DNA of 64,000 bases. Source: Planctomycetota bacterium (GTDB lineage: Bacteria; Planctomycetota; PLA2; JAEUHO01). The notes beneath the pieces are model-generated. The model was not told where the DNA came from. It saw only the letters and a list, made by a program, of their open reading frames with translations, and did not search any database. The translations under genes were made by a program, and so were the position numbers. The DNA is taken from NCBI GenBank assembly GCA_020851795.1, contig JADZCA010000035.1:1-64000 (forward strand), read 5' to 3'. This document shows positions 35,016 to 46,889 of this stretch, piece by piece. The stretch's first letter is position 1; the number at the start of each line of letters is the position of its first letter.

Positions 35016-36800
35016 ATGCGCCGCGCCGCCCTCGCCGTGCTCCTCCCCCTCGCGCTCGCGCCGACCGTCCGCGCCGAGCCTCCGCCCGCCGCGCCGCCCG
35101 CGGCCGGCGCGCCCGCGCCCCGCGCCGTCGAGGACCGCGCCGCCGCGATGGGCATCCCGGTGTTCGACGCGGGCCGCTGCGCCGCCGTGGACCTCGACGG
35201 CGACGGCGACGCCGACCTCGTGGTGAACGCGGGGCGCCGCGTGCTGCGCAACGACCGGTCGGCCGGCGGCACGACCTTCGTGGACGTCACGGCGCAGAGC
35301 GGGCTCGCGCCCGCCGAGGGCGTGCGCGGCGCCGACGCGCTCGCGTGGGGCGACGTGGACGGCGACGGCGACCTCGACTGCTGGTACGGGCGCAGCCGCG
35401 ACTCGGCCCCGGGCGCGAAGGAGGGCAAGACCGACGGCCTGCGCAGCGAGATCCGGCTCAACGACGGGGCCGGGCACTTCGCGCGCAAGGAGGGGCACGG
35501 CGTCGGCGAGCACGACGAGACCGTCGTGACCGCGACGTTCGTGGACGTGGACCGCGACGGCGTCCTCGACCTCTTCGTCGGCTCCTGGTACGTCGCCTAC
35601 GGCACGTCGCTCGAGTGCTTCCCGCCGCGGCTGTGGCTCGGGCGGGGCGACGGCACGTTCCGCGAGGTCACGCAGGAGGCCGGGATCGAGGGCGTCGCCG
35701 AGCCCGGCCGGCGCGACAGCCGCCGCCCGGTGTACGGCGTCACGCACGCCGACTGGGACGACGACGGCGACGAGGACCTCCTCGTCTGCGCGTACGGGCG
35801 GCAGTGGAACGTGCTCTGGCGCAACGACGGCCCCGGGCCCGGCGGCGTGCCGCGCTTCACCGACGTCGCCGAGGCGACCGCGTTCGACGGCGACGACGAC
35901 GAGAGCGGCACCTACCCGCCCGAGATCCGCTCGCACCCGCAGCTCAAGGACCGGCCCGACGAGCCGCCGTTCCGCAGCAACGGCAACACCTTCGACGCCG
36001 CCGTCGCCGACGTGGACGACGACGGCGACCTCGACGTGTTCCTCGCCGAGATCACGCACTGGTGGGCGGGCCCGTCGTCGGACCGCTCGGCCCTGCTCCT
36101 CAACCGCGGCCAGGCCGGCGCGTTCGCCTTCGCGCGCGAGGACCGCGGGATCACGCGCGTGCACGAAGGCCCGCGGTGGAACCAGGGCGACCTGCACGCC
36201 GGCTGGTGGGACGTGGGCAACGACGGGCGTCTCGACCTCTTCGTCGCCTCGGGCGACTACCCCGACCGCCAGCGGCTGCGGGTCTGGCGCCAGGGGCCCG
36301 ACCACCGCTTCACCGACGAGACCGACGCGCTCGGCCTCGACTGGTGGAACTGCGCGCAGCCCACGCTCGCCGACCTCGACCGCGACGGCACCGCCGACCT
36401 CGTCGTCGGCGACACGAACACGCGCCTCGAGCCCGCGCAGCGCGAGGGCCGCGTGCTGCGGCTGGCGGCGTTCTGCCAGCACGCGCCCGAGGCGGGGTGG
36501 CTGCGGCTGACGCTCGAGGGCCGCGGCCGGGGCGCGGCCAACCGCAGCGCGATCGGGGCCCGCGTCCGCGTGACGGTGGGCGACCGCACGCTCACGCGCG
36601 TCGTCACGGGGTGCCGCGGGCACGCGGGCCACCACGACGAGCTCGCGCTCACGATCGGGCTCGGCCCCGCGACCGCGGCCGACGCCGTCGAGGTGCGCTG
36701 GCCCGACGCGAAGGGCACGGTCGAGCGCACCGGCCGCCTCGAGGGACGGCGGGCGTGGCGGTGGGCCCAAGGCGCGGGCCCCGCCCCCGACGCGCGGTAG
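35016..36800 (+). CDS. Secreted CRTAC1-like protein with FG-GAP repeats and ASPIC/UnbV domain
   Basis: The 594-aa protein has a signal peptide ([19 protein letters not shown]) and many FG-GAP loops, such as [28 protein letters not shown] and [16 protein letters not shown]. The C-terminus carries an ASPIC/UnbV domain ([20 protein letters not shown], then [15 protein letters not shown]). This plan is common in planctomycete, verrucomicrobial and bacteroidete secreted proteins. The function is unknown; calcium-dependent binding is likely. It is divergent from acs. Confidence 0.85.
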   Translation: MRRAALAVLLPLALAPTVRAEPPPAAPPAAGAPAPRAVEDRAAAMGIPVFDAGRCAAVDLDGDGDADLVVNAGRRVLRNDRSAGGTTFVDVTAQSGLAPAEGVRGADALAWGDVDGDGDLDCWYGRSRDSAPGAKEGKTDGLRSEIRLNDGAGHFARKEGHGVGEHDETVVTATFVDVDRDGVLDLFVGSWYVAYGTSLECFPPRLWLGRGDGTFREVTQEAGIEGVAEPGRRDSRRPVYGVTHADWDDDGDEDLLVCAYGRQWNVLWRNDGPGPGGVPRFTDVAEATAFDGDDDESGTYPPEIRSHPQLKDRPDEPPFRSNGNTFDAAVADVDDDGDLDVFLAEITHWWAGPSSDRSALLLNRGQAGAFAFAREDRGITRVHEGPRWNQGDLHAGWWDVGNDGRLDLFVASGDYPDRQRLRVWRQGPDHRFTDETDALGLDWWNCAQPTLADLDRDGTADLVVGDTNTRLEPAQREGRVLRLAAFCQHAPEAGWLRLTLEGRGRGAANRSAIGARVRVTVGDRTLTRVVTGCRGHAGHHDELALTIGLGPATAADAVEVRWPDAKGTVERTGRLEGRRAWRWAQGAGPAPDAR

Positions 36801-36988
36801 GAGGTCGAGCGTCCGCGGCAGCGCACCGACCGTCGGGCCCCGGTCGGGGCGCGCGGCGTCGGCCCGGGCGCGCGTCGGCCGTGACGACCGCGGGTCCCGG
36901 CACCGCGTGCGCGCGGGGGCCGGGGCGGGCGGGCCGGGGCGCGCCGAGCCCGGCCGCCGCGGGTAGGCTCCGGACACGGAGGTGCGCC

Positions 36989-37588
36989 ATGGCCGGGCTG
37001 CTCGACCGCAAGACGATCGTCGTCCGCGAGCGCGTGCGGATGCTCAAGGCGGCCAACGCCTACGACCTCCTCGACCCCGCCACCGGCCAGCCGGTCGGCT
37101 TCGTCGAGGAGCAGGTGCGCGGGTTCTGGCGCAAGCTGCTGCGCTTCACGTCGTGGAAGACGCGCCTCTCGTTCCGCATCACGTTCCACGACCTCTCCGC
37201 CGGCGGCGCGGTCGTGCTCACGGTCAGCCGCCCGTTCACGTGGTTCCGCTCCGTGGTCACGGTGAGCGACGCCACGGGCAAGCCCGTCGGCACCTTCCGC
37301 CAGAAGCTGCTCGCGATCGGGCCGAAGATGTGGGTGCTCGGGCCGGGCGGGGCCGAGATCGGCATGCTCAAGGGCAACTGGATCGGGTGGGAGCTCGACG
37401 TCGTCGACGCCGCCGACCGCCCGCTCGCCCACATCTCGAAGAAGTGGGCGGGCCTCGGCAAGGAGCTCTTCACGTCCGCCGACGTCTACGTCGTGGACCT
37501 CTCCGACGAGGTGAAGGATCCCGACATGCGGCGGCTGCTCTTCGCGGCGGCGATCACCGCGGACATGGTCTACAAGGAGTACGCCTGA
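36989..37588 (+). CDS. LURP-one-related / scramblase-like beta-barrel protein
   Basis: The 199-aa protein follows a GGAGG site. It resembles the Tubby-like LURP-one-related fold: repeated beta strands such as [39 protein letters not shown] and [20 protein letters not shown]. No signal peptide is seen. Eukaryotic relatives include phospholipid scramblases, but bacterial members have no settled role. A TAGGCT hexamer lies about 20 nt upstream. The assignment rests on the strand pattern and is moderate. Confidence 0.65.
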   Translation: MAGLLDRKTIVVRERVRMLKAANAYDLLDPATGQPVGFVEEQVRGFWRKLLRFTSWKTRLSFRITFHDLSAGGAVVLTVSRPFTWFRSVVTVSDATGKPVGTFRQKLLAIGPKMWVLGPGGAEIGMLKGNWIGWELDVVDAADRPLAHISKKWAGLGKELFTSADVYVVDLSDEVKDPDMRRLLFAAAITADMVYKEYA

Positions 37589-37604
37589 GCCCGGCGTCGC
37601 GCGG

Positions 37605-40160
37605 TCACCGCCACGCGATGGTGCCCGTCTCGACGCCCCAGTCGTCGCCGAAGAAGCCGGCCCCGAGCACGCCTTCCGCGCCCCTCTCGAGCATCGCCGC
37701 CGAGAGGACGACGAGGTCGGGCACGCCGACGCCGCTCGCGAGGTAGGGCAGGCGCTCGGTCAGACGCATCCCCGCGAGGCCGGTGCCGGCCACGACCCCG
37801 ACCGAGGCGACGTCGTCGTCGGGCCGCGGGCGCACGAAGAGGCACGCCAGCGCGTCTCCCTCAACGACCCGCGTCCCGACCACGACCCGGTCGCGGCGCA
37901 CGGTCACCGGGCCGTCGCCGAGCAGCGACGGCCACGCGCGGTTCGTGTCGCGGTTGCCGTAGAGGATCACGTTGCGGTGCGCGTAGCGCGCGGGGCCGGC
38001 GGCGCCCTCGAGGAACTCGGTGTCGGGGACGACGTCGGCGAGCCCGTTGCCGCGGTAGAGCCACGCCTCGGCGTCGAGCCGCGCCTTCTCGAGCCCCCAC
38101 GCGGTCTCCTGCGGCGTCCCGAAGGTGCCGTAGACGAGGACGAACTGGCGGTCGAAGGCCGCCTTCAACGCGCCGCAGCGCGCGGGCGTCTTGCGGCCCT
38201 CGCGCCGACCCTGCGCGAGCGCCCACGCCCCGTCGCGCCGCTCGAGCCACGCCCGCGCGTGCGCGCCGCCCTCGACGGGCGCCGAGAGCGTCGTGCCGTC
38301 GAGCACGAGCGTCACGGGCGCGTCGCCCGCGAAGCGGTCGAGCGCCAACCCGAGCGCGGCGACGTTCTCGGTGGTCCCCTCGACGCGTCGGGCCGCGACG
38401 TCGCGCGCGAGCCGGACGCGGCTGCGCTCGAACGGGCGCACCGCGGCCTCGACCGACGCCCACGCGAGGCGCGACGAGACGCCGGGGTGCATCGTCGCGA
38501 AATCCACCACGTCGCGCTCCCAGGCCGGGACGCGCGCGCGGCGCGCGAAGAACGCGAGCATCGGGCCCCAGTCCACGCAGTCGGCGCCGGGTGCGGGCGA
38601 GGCGTCCCACCAGTGGCCCGCTCCCTTCTGCTCGTGGGAGAGGACGTCCCGGTGGAACGGCGCGAGCGCGCCGAGCATCGTCCGCATCTCGGTCACGGGC
38701 ACGTTGTCGTCCGCGTCGCCGTGGAGCGCGTACACGCCGACGTCGCGGAGGTTCTCGACGAGCGCGAGCGTGTCGCTCGGCGCCGCCGCCCGCCGCAGCA
38801 TCGCGACGACCGGGTCCTTCTCCTCCGCCGGCGCGCCGCCGTACGAGAAGAAGGAGACCCACCCCGCGCTCGGGCCGACGGCCGCCCACTCGCCCGGGAA
38901 CGTGACGCCGAGCTGCCACGTGCCGTGGCCGCCCATCGAGTGGCCCGCGAGGTAGGTGCGAGCCTCGTCGGTCGGGTAGCGCTCGCGGACGGCGGCGAGC
39001 GCCTCGAACGCGTCGATGCGTCCCCAGTCCTCCCAGTCGAAGCCGAAGGGCCGCCGGTTCGTCGGCGCGGCCACGAGCGCCCACGGCTTGGGCGCGTACG
39101 ACTCCGCCTGGCCCGTCGCCTCGACGCTCGCGCCGTGGAGCGACAGCAGCGTCGCCACGGGCCCCGGCCTCGTGGCGGGCCGCACGGCGACGTACTGCAC
39201 CGACCCGTCGATCGCGCTCGTGTACGCGAGCCGACGGACGGCCGGTGCGCGCCGGATCCGCACGGCGGCGTCGCCGCGCGCCTCGAGCGCCCCGGCGCGC
39301 ACCCGGAGCCGGACCGGGATCGCGTCCGCGTCCGCCCCGCCGGCCGCCGGGTCCCGCTCGAACGGCGTCACGTCGTCGGGGAGCGTGACCCTGAACGGCA
39401 GCTTGACGCGCGAGAGCGGCGGGATCCACCGCGCCGCCGCGCGGGGCGCCTCGCCGAAGGCGTTCACGCCCGCGGGGCTCCCCCCGTCCTCGACCCGGAC
39501 CGGCCCCACGGCCTCCGAGGTCGTGTTCGTCACGACGACCGCGCCGAGCACCGACCGGCCGTGCGGCCCGGCAGGCTCGTCCGGGTCCACGTCGCCCACC
39601 GTGCGGTCGTCGAGCTCGACGACGAGCGCGTCGGTCGCAGGGAGCAGCGTGGCCCGGAACCGCCCGCGCGAGGCGCGGAAGAGCAGCTCGTTGTCGCCCG
39701 CCCGCAGGGCGATCGGGAGCCGCCACCACCCGTAGCCGTACGGGTCGCCCGGGCGCAGCGTCCCGTTCACGTAGACGAAGTCGTTCCCCACCGCGTGGAG
39801 CAGCACGGTCTGCGCCGACGGCGACGGCACGCGGAAGGAGAGCCACGACCCGTTGCTCGCGACGTCGCCCTCGAAGACGCCGTCGGTGTTCGCCCGCACC
39901 GTCGTGAAGCGCCGCATCGTCCCGTCGGGGAGCTCGAGCTCGGCGCCGGAGCGGGGCGGCGCCCAGGTGCCCGCGACGAGCTCGGCCTCGATCGCGTCGG
40001 TGTGGACGAGCGACCGCGCGCCGGTCCCGACCCCTTGGACCCGCACCGCCTCGACGAGACGCGGGAGCGGCGGCGCCGCGGGTGCCGCGTCCTGCGCGGC
40101 GGCGGGTGCGGCGATCCCGAGCAGGCCGAAGGCGAGAGCGAGGGCGAGGCGGCAGCGCAT
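37605..40160 (-). CDS. Secreted prolyl-oligopeptidase-type alpha/beta hydrolase
   Basis: The 851-aa protein has a signal peptide ([20 protein letters not shown]). A beta-sandwich-rich N-terminal region precedes an S9-like alpha/beta hydrolase domain with nucleophile motif [12 protein letters not shown] near residue 408, Asp in [12 protein letters not shown], and His in [10 protein letters not shown]-terminal region of about 300 aa lacks a known domain. A peptidase or esterase acting in the periplasm or outside is likely; the substrate is unknown. TAGGGT ends 7 nt before the ATG. It converges on the LURP-like gene with 16 bp between stops. Confidence 0.82.
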   Translation of the reverse strand: MRCRLALALAFGLLGIAAPAAAQDAAPAAPPLPRLVEAVRVQGVGTGARSLVHTDAIEAELVAGTWAPPRSGAELELPDGTMRRFTTVRANTDGVFEGDVASNGSWLSFRVPSPSAQTVLLHAVGNDFVYVNGTLRPGDPYGYGWWRLPIALRAGDNELLFRASRGRFRATLLPATDALVVELDDRTVGDVDPDEPAGPHGRSVLGAVVVTNTTSEAVGPVRVEDGGSPAGVNAFGEAPRAAARWIPPLSRVKLPFRVTLPDDVTPFERDPAAGGADADAIPVRLRVRAGALEARGDAAVRIRRAPAVRRLAYTSAIDGSVQYVAVRPATRPGPVATLLSLHGASVEATGQAESYAPKPWALVAAPTNRRPFGFDWEDWGRIDAFEALAAVRERYPTDEARTYLAGHSMGGHGTWQLGVTFPGEWAAVGPSAGWVSFFSYGGAPAEEKDPVVAMLRRAAAPSDTLALVENLRDVGVYALHGDADDNVPVTEMRTMLGALAPFHRDVLSHEQKGAGHWWDASPAPGADCVDWGPMLAFFARRARVPAWERDVVDFATMHPGVSSRLAWASVEAAVRPFERSRVRLARDVAARRVEGTTENVAALGLALDRFAGDAPVTLVLDGTTLSAPVEGGAHARAWLERRDGAWALAQGRREGRKTPARCGALKAAFDRQFVLVYGTFGTPQETAWGLEKARLDAEAWLYRGNGLADVVPDTEFLEGAAGPARYAHRNVILYGNRDTNRAWPSLLGDGPVTVRRDRVVVGTRVVEGDALACLFVRPRPDDDVASVGVVAGTGLAGMRLTERLPYLASGVGVPDLVVLSAAMLERGAEGVLGAGFFGDDWGVETGTIAWR

Positions 40161-40167
40161 CCGGGGG

Positions 40168-40173
40168 ACCCTA
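40168..40173 (-). promoter_or_regulatory. Leaderless-type -10 TAGGGT
   Basis: On the minus strand TAGGGT ends 7 nt before the hydrolase ATG at 40160. Confidence 0.5.
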
Positions 40174-40258
40174 CGGCCCCTCTGGCCCCGCGGGAAGAGC
40201 GGATTCGGTTGCCTTCTACAATCGATTTTCCCCACGTCGGGGACGCCCGCGGATCCGG

Positions 40259-40309
40259 TTGACGTAGGCCGAGGCGAGCCGTACGATCCAAATCGTACCG
40301 ATTCGGTAC
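40259..40309 (+). promoter_or_regulatory. suf operon promoter with overlapping operator palindromes
   Basis: TTGACG (40259-40264) and TACGAT (40282-40287) are spaced by 17 nt, the best sigma70-type promoter in the window. GTACGAT-CCAA-ATCGTAC (40281-40298) is a perfect 7-bp-arm palindrome that covers the -10. GTACCG-ATT-CGGTAC (40295-40309) overlaps it and would cover the transcription start. Autorepression by the Rrf2 regulator encoded directly downstream is the natural reading. The leader would be about 70 nt. Confidence 0.75.
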
Positions 40310-40363
40310 GCTTCGGCGTCCCCGACTCGGGCTCCCCCTCGACGCCCGGATTCTACCCCCGCC

Positions 40364-40858
40364 ATGTTCCGCATCACCAAACTGGCCGACTACGGGATCC
40401 TCCTCATGGCGTACCTGGCGTCGGACCGCCGCCAGGGCGTGCACACGGCGCGCGACCTGTCGGGGGCGACCGGCGTCCCGCTGCCGACGGTGAGCAAGAT
40501 CCTCAAGGCCTTGGCGCGGGCGGGCCTGCTCGCCTCCCACCGCGGCGTCGGCGGCGGCTTCGCGCTGGCCCGCGAGGCGAACCGGATCAGCGTGGCCGAC
40601 GTGGTCACGGCGCTCGAGGGCCCGATCGCGCTGACGACCTGCCTGAACCCCGCCTCCGAGTCGTGCGGGATCGAGGCCTCCTGCCCCGTGCGGCCCAACT
40701 GGGAGCGCATCAACGAGGCGGTCCGCGCGGCGCTCTCGACCCTCTCGATCCCCGAGATGGTGATGTTCCGCTTCCCGACGAAGTCGGGCGAGGCCGCCGC
40801 CGCGGCCACCGGCGCCTCGTCGGCGTCCCCCGCCGCGAGCCCGACGGTGCCGTCGTGA
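40364..40858 (+). CDS. Rrf2-family Fe-S-sensing regulator of the SUF operon
   Basis: The 164-aa protein has an Rrf2 winged helix-turn-helix ([20 protein letters not shown]) and three cysteines spaced as cluster ligands: Cys93, Cys101 and Cys107 ([20 protein letters not shown]). It is expected to bind an Fe-S cluster and repress suf genes when clusters are plentiful. It is the first gene of the operon, and its stop overlaps the GTG of sufB. The palindromes at 40281-40309 are its likely binding sites. It matches the SUF-associated regulator type more than IscR by context. Confidence 0.88.
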   Translation: MFRITKLADYGILLMAYLASDRRQGVHTARDLSGATGVPLPTVSKILKALARAGLLASHRGVGGGFALAREANRISVADVVTALEGPIALTTCLNPASESCGIEASCPVRPNWERINEAVRAALSTLSIPEMVMFRFPTKSGEAAAAATGASSASPAASPTVPS

Positions 40859-42321
40859 GCGACGCCCCTCCCCGCACCCGCGACGACGAGACGCTCGCGC
40901 AGGCGACGAGCGGGGAGTACCGCTGGGGCTTCGTCACCGACATCGAGTCGGAGTCGCCCCCCCGCGGGCACTCCGAGGGCGTCGTCCGCTACGTGTCGCA
41001 CAAGAAGGAGGAGCCGGACTGGCTCCTCGACTGGCGGCTGAAGGCCTACCGGCACTGGCTCACGATGAAGGAGCCGACCTGGCCGAAGGTCACCTACCCC
41101 CCCATCGACTACGCCGGGATCTTCTACTACGCGGCGCCCAAGGGCACGTCGGGCAAGCCCAAGAGCCTCGACGAGGTGGACCCCGAGCTGCTCAAGACCT
41201 ACGAGAAGCTCGGCATCCCCCTCAAGGAGCGCGCGGCGCTCGCGGGCGTGGCCGTGGACGCGGTCTTCGACTCGGTCAGCGTCGCGACGTCGTACAAGAG
41301 CAAGCTCGCCGAGCTGGGCATCGTGTTCTGCTCGTTCAGCGAGGCGGTCCGCGAGCACGGCGACCTCGTGCGGCGCTGGCTCGGCTCGGTGGTGCCGTCC
41401 ACCGACAACTACTTCGCGACGCTCAACTCGGCGTTCTTCAGCGACGGGTCGTTCGTCTACGTGCCCAAGGGCGTGCGCTGCCCGATGGAGCTCTCGACCT
41501 ACTTCCGCATCAACGCGGCGGAGACGGGGCAGTTCGAGCGCACCCTCATCGTGGCCGACGAGGGCGCCTACGTCTCCTACCTCGAGGGCTGCACGGCGCC
41601 CAAGCGCGACGAGAACCAGCTGCACGCCGCCGTCGTCGAGCTGGTCGCGCTCGACGGCGCCGAGATCAAGTACTCCACCGTCCAGAACTGGTACCCGGGC
41701 GACAAGGACGGCCGCGGCGGCATCTACAACTTCGTCACGAAGCGCGGCGCGTGCCGCGGCCGCCGCAGCAAGATCTCGTGGACCCAGGTCGAGACCGGCT
41801 CGGCGATCACGTGGAAGTACCCGTCGTGCATCCTGCAGGGCGACGAGAGCGTGGGCGAGTTCTACAGCGTCGCCCTCGCCAACCACCGCCAGCAGGCCGA
41901 CACCGGCACGAAGATGGTGCACGTCGGGCGCAACACCCGCAGCACGATCGTGAGCAAGGGCATCAGCGCGGGGCACGGCCAGAACACGTACCGCGGCCTC
42001 GTCCGCGTGCTCAAGGGCGCCGAGGGCGCGCGCAACTACACGCAGTGCGACTCGCTCCTGATGGGCGACCGCTGCGGCGCGCACACGTTCCCCTACGTCG
42101 AGGTCCGCAACCCGACCGCGCGGGTCGAGCACGAGGCCTCGACGAGCAAGATCGGCGAGGACCAGATCTTCTACTGCAACCAGCGCGGCATCCCGGCGGA
42201 GGACGCCGTCAACATGATCGTGAACGGCTTCTGCAAGGAGGTCTTCCGCGAGCTCCCGATGGAGTTCGCGGTCGAGGCCCAGAAGCTGCTCGCGGTCTCG
42301 CTCGAAGGGTCGGTGGGGTAG
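40855..42321 (+). CDS. sufB: Fe-S cluster scaffold protein SufB
   Basis: SufB is the core scaffold of the SufBCD complex that assembles Fe-S clusters in the cytoplasm. The GTG at 40855 overlaps the regulator stop (GTGA) and gives 488 aa, a normal length. The protein carries typical SufB segments such as [57 protein letters not shown] and [20 protein letters not shown]. The last holds residues at the SufB-SufD interface. Translational coupling with its neighbours is strong. Confidence 0.95.
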   Translation: MSDAPPRTRDDETLAQATSGEYRWGFVTDIESESPPRGHSEGVVRYVSHKKEEPDWLLDWRLKAYRHWLTMKEPTWPKVTYPPIDYAGIFYYAAPKGTSGKPKSLDEVDPELLKTYEKLGIPLKERAALAGVAVDAVFDSVSVATSYKSKLAELGIVFCSFSEAVREHGDLVRRWLGSVVPSTDNYFATLNSAFFSDGSFVYVPKGVRCPMELSTYFRINAAETGQFERTLIVADEGAYVSYLEGCTAPKRDENQLHAAVVELVALDGAEIKYSTVQNWYPGDKDGRGGIYNFVTKRGACRGRRSKISWTQVETGSAITWKYPSCILQGDESVGEFYSVALANHRQQADTGTKMVHVGRNTRSTIVSKGISAGHGQNTYRGLVRVLKGAEGARNYTQCDSLLMGDRCGAHTFPYVEVRNPTARVEHEASTSKIGEDQIFYCNQRGIPAEDAVNMIVNGFCKEVFRELPMEFAVEAQKLLAVSLEGSVG

Positions 42322-42323
42322 CC

Positions 42324-43094
<771 letters not shown>

Positions 43095-43095
43095 C

Positions 43096-44436
43096 GTGAC
43101 GCAGGCCGCCGCCCCCACCACCGGCGACGCGCGCACGGCGCTCGAGGCGCGCGCCCGCGCGATGCTCGACCGCGGCCCCGCGTGGCTCGCCGCGCACCGC
43201 CGCGGCGCGCTCGAGCGCTTCGCCGCCCGCGGGTTCCCCACGACGCGCGACGAGGACTGGAAGTACACGAGCCTGCAGCCGCTCGCCCGCGCCGCGTGGA
43301 CGCGGCCCGCGCCGCCCGACCTCGCGCGCGCCCGCGAGGCGCTGGGCCGCCTGCGGCTGCACCTCTCGGGCGGCCTGACGCTCGTGCTCGTGGACGGGAT
43401 CCCGGTCCCCGAGCTCTCGGTGCTCCCGCCGGGCCTCGCCGGGATCTCGATCCGGCGGCTCGCCGAGGCCGCCGTCGCGCGCCCCGAGTTCGTCGAGCCC
43501 TACCTCGCGCGCGTCGCCGCGGGCGGGGACCGCCCGCTCGCCGACCTCGCCACCGCGTGCTTCGAGGACGGCCTCTACCTCCACGCCCGGCGCGGCACCT
43601 GCCTGCCGGTCCCGGTCGAGGTGATCCACCTGACGATGACCGCCGGCGCCGCGGTGTTCCCCCGCACGCTGGTCGTCGCCGAGCCCGAGAGCCGCATCAC
43701 CGTCGTCGAGCACCACGTCGGCCTCACCGACGCACCCTACGCGACGCTCCCCGTCGTCGAGGTCGCCGTCGGCCGCAACGCCGCCGTCGAGCACGTGCTC
43801 TGGCAGGACGACGCCGCGAGCGCCGTCCACGCGGCGACCGTCGCGGTGCGCCAGGACCGCGACAGCCGCTTCGCCTCGCACGTGCTGACGCTGGGCGCGG
43901 GGCTCGCGCGCAACGACCTCGGCGTCGGGCTGGCCGGCGAGGGCGCCGAGTGCACGCTCGACGGCCTCTACCTCGTGTTCGGGTCCCGCCACGCCGACCA
44001 CCACACCCGCGTGGACCACTGGAAGCCGCACGGCACGAGCCGCGAGCTCTACAAGGGCGTGCTCGACGGGCAGGCGACGGGCGTGTTCAACGGGAAGGTG
44101 GTCGTGCACCCCGGCGCGCAGAAGACCGACGCGCAGCAGGCCAACCACAACCTCCTGCTCTCGCCCGACGCGACGGCCGACACGAAGCCCGAGCTCGAGA
44201 TCTACGCCGACGACGTCAAGTGCGCCCACGGCGCCACCGTCGGCCGCCTCGAGGAGGAGCGGCTCTTCTACCTCCGCTCGCGCGGCCTCCCCGAGCAGGC
44301 GGCGCGCGACCTCCTCCTGCGCGCCTTCGCGCGCGACGTGACCGACCGCATCTCGATCGAGGCGGTCCGGGCGCGGCTCGACCGCTGGATGACCGAGCGG
44401 CTGCCCGCGCTGGCCGGCCGCGAGGAGGGCGCGTGA
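43096..44436 (+). CDS. sufD: SUF complex protein SufD
   Basis: SufD partners SufB and SufC in the scaffold complex and is needed for iron acquisition. The 446-aa GTG-started protein has the FPTTRDEDWKYTSLQPLARA opening typical of SufD. The C-terminal core is ADDVKCAHGATVGRLEEERL followed by FYLRSRGLPEQAARDLL, with the conserved His of CAHGAT. It starts 1 nt after the sufC stop and overlaps sufS by GTGA. Confidence 0.94.
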   Translation: MTQAAAPTTGDARTALEARARAMLDRGPAWLAAHRRGALERFAARGFPTTRDEDWKYTSLQPLARAAWTRPAPPDLARAREALGRLRLHLSGGLTLVLVDGIPVPELSVLPPGLAGISIRRLAEAAVARPEFVEPYLARVAAGGDRPLADLATACFEDGLYLHARRGTCLPVPVEVIHLTMTAGAAVFPRTLVVAEPESRITVVEHHVGLTDAPYATLPVVEVAVGRNAAVEHVLWQDDAASAVHAATVAVRQDRDSRFASHVLTLGAGLARNDLGVGLAGEGAECTLDGLYLVFGSRHADHHTRVDHWKPHGTSRELYKGVLDGQATGVFNGKVVVHPGAQKTDAQQANHNLLLSPDATADTKPELEIYADDVKCAHGATVGRLEEERLFYLRSRGLPEQAARDLLLRAFARDVTDRISIEAVRARLDRWMTERLPALAGREEGA

Positions 44437-45701
44437 GCCGCGCGCCCGCGCCCGTCGTCGGGGGGCGCCCGGTGGCGCCGTTCGACCCGCACCGCGTGCG
44501 CGCCGAGTTCCCGATCCTGTCCCGCCGCGTCCGGCGCGGGCGGCCGCTCGTCTACCTCGACAACGCCGCGACGACGCAGAAGCCGCTCGCGGTGATCGAG
44601 GCGCTCGACCGCCACTGGCGCACGAGCAACGCCAACGTCCACCGCGGCGTCCACCTGCTCTCGCAGGAGTCCACGACCGCGATGGAGGCCGCGCGCGGCC
44701 ACGTCGCGCGCTTCCTCGGCGCGGCCGACCCGCGCGAGGTGGTGTTCGTGCGCGGCACCACGGAGGCGGTCAACCTCGTCGCGCACGCGTGGGGCCGGGC
44801 GAACCTGCGCCCCGGCGACGAGATCCTGCTGACGACGATGGAGCACCACAGCAACATCGTCCCGTGGCAGCTCGTGGCCGCCCAGACCGGCGCGGTCGTG
44901 CGCGCGGCCCCGATCCTCGACGACGGCTCGCTCGACCGCGAGGGCTTCCGCCGCCTCCTCTCGCCGCGCACGCGCCTCGTCGGCGTCGCGCACGTCAGCA
45001 ACGCGCTCGGCACGGTCAACCCCGTCCGCGAGCTCGCGCAGGAGGCGCACGCCGTCGGGGCGCTGGTGCTCGTGGACGGCGCGCAGGCGGTCTCGCACCT
45101 GCGCGTGGACGTGCGCGCGCTGGGCGTGGACTTCTACGCCTTCTCGGGCCACAAGGTGTTCGGCCCCACCGGCATCGGGGCACTCTGGGGCCGCAAGGCG
45201 CTGCTCGACGCGATGCCGCCGTGGCAGGGCGGCGGCGACATGATCCGCACGGTGTCGTTCTCGGGCTCGACGTGGGCCGACGTGCCCGCGCGCTTCGAGG
45301 CGGGGACGCCGGCGATCGCCGAGGCGATCGGGCTCGGCGCCGCCGTCGAGTGGCTCGGCGGCCTCCCCGCCGACGCGGTCGCGGCGCACGAGGCCGACCT
45401 GCTCGAGCACGGCACGCGCCTGCTCGAGGGCGTCCCGGGGTTGCGCCTCGTCGGGACCGCGCCGGGCAAGGTCTCGGTGCTCTCGTTCGTGCTCGAGGGC
45501 GTGCACCCCCACGACGTCGGGACGCTGCTCGACCTCGAGGGCGTCGCCGTGCGCACCGGCCACCACTGCGCGCAGCCCGTGATGGACCGCTTCGGCCTGC
45601 CCGCGACCGCGCGGGCCTCGCTCGCGCTCTACAACGTGCGGGAGGACCTCGACGCGCTCGTCGCGGCCCTGCACAAGGTGCGCGAGACGTTCCCGCTCTG
45701 A
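44433..45701 (+). CDS. sufS: Cysteine desulfurase SufS
   Basis: SufS is the PLP enzyme that removes sulfur from cysteine to feed the SUF scaffold. The 422-aa GTG-started protein has the PLP Lys241 in FSGHKVFGPTG, His/Asn contacts in MEHHSNIVPW, and the catalytic Cys379 in RTGHHCAQPVM, the class II desulfurase active loop. The start overlaps sufD. All catalytic residues are present. Confidence 0.96.
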   Translation: MSRAPAPVVGGRPVAPFDPHRVRAEFPILSRRVRRGRPLVYLDNAATTQKPLAVIEALDRHWRTSNANVHRGVHLLSQESTTAMEAARGHVARFLGAADPREVVFVRGTTEAVNLVAHAWGRANLRPGDEILLTTMEHHSNIVPWQLVAAQTGAVVRAAPILDDGSLDREGFRRLLSPRTRLVGVAHVSNALGTVNPVRELAQEAHAVGALVLVDGAQAVSHLRVDVRALGVDFYAFSGHKVFGPTGIGALWGRKALLDAMPPWQGGGDMIRTVSFSGSTWADVPARFEAGTPAIAEAIGLGAAVEWLGGLPADAVAAHEADLLEHGTRLLEGVPGLRLVGTAPGKVSVLSFVLEGVHPHDVGTLLDLEGVAVRTGHHCAQPVMDRFGLPATARASLALYNVREDLDALVAALHKVRETFPL

Positions 45702-45726
45702 CCCCCTCCCCCGCAGGGCCCCGCCC

Positions 45727-46193
<467 letters not shown>

Positions 46194-46197
<4 letters not shown>

Positions 46198-46697
46198 CCG
46201 ACGCCGACCTCCACGAGCCCAGCCCCGCGCGCCGCGCGGGCGAGCCGACGCCCCGCATCCCTCCCGCGCCCGCGACGCCGCCGGTCGCCCCGGGGCCCGC
46301 GGCCGCGACCCCGGCTCCCGCCGGCGACGCGACGATGTCGCCGTCGCTGTTCGGCGCGGGGGCCCGCCCCGCCGACGCGCCGCCGCCCGACCTGCGCGAG
46401 GCGGTGATCGACGTGCTGATGACGTGCTTCGACCCCGAGATCCCGGTCAACATCTACGACCTCGGCCTGATCTACGGGATCGACGTGTCGCCCGAGAACG
46501 CGGTGACCGTGCGCATGACGCTGACGTCGCCGTCGTGCCCCGTGGCGGGGACGCTGCCGCCCGAGGTCGAGCAGAAGGTGCGCGCCGTCCCGGGCGTCGC
46601 CTCCGCGCGCGTCGAGCTCGTCTGGGAGCCGCCGTGGGGCAAGCACCTCCTCTCCGAGGCGGCCCGCCTCCAGCTCGGCCTCGACGGCTACTACTAA
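46194..46697 (+). CDS. sufT: SufT / MIP18-family (DUF59) Fe-S maturation protein
   Basis: The GTG at 46194 overlaps the sufU stop and gives 167 aa. A Pro/Ala-rich N-terminal stretch of about 65 residues precedes the MIP18 domain, which carries VLMTCFDPEIPVNIYDLGLI and the Cys-containing MTLTSPSCPVAGTLPPEV. SufT helps deliver Fe-S clusters to target proteins. The domain ends at GLDGYY, near the family C-terminus. It is the last gene of the suf operon. Its TAA stop leads straight into an inverted repeat. Confidence 0.9.
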
Positions 46698-46750
46698 GGA
46701 GCCCGTCTCGGTCGCCGGCCGGGGCGAGGCACGCTCCTCGGACGGGCTCC
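46698..46750 (+). terminator. Inverted repeat at the end of the suf operon
   Basis: GGAGCCCGTC (46698-46707) follows directly on the sufT TAA and pairs with GACGGGCTCC (46741-46750). An inner CGAGG/CCTCG stem lies in the loop. It is a plausible terminator and resembles other stop-codon-edged palindromes in this window. Confidence 0.55.
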
Positions 46751-46889
46751 GATGGGCAAGTGGCGGACGGCGGCATGGGGAGGCCGACGCGGTGCCGACC
46801 ACGACGCGCGGGCGGCGTCCGACCGACGGAGGCTCGCAGGCGCGGCGCGGGTCGGCCGCAAGACCGCGGCGCGCCGGCCCGCGCGCGGT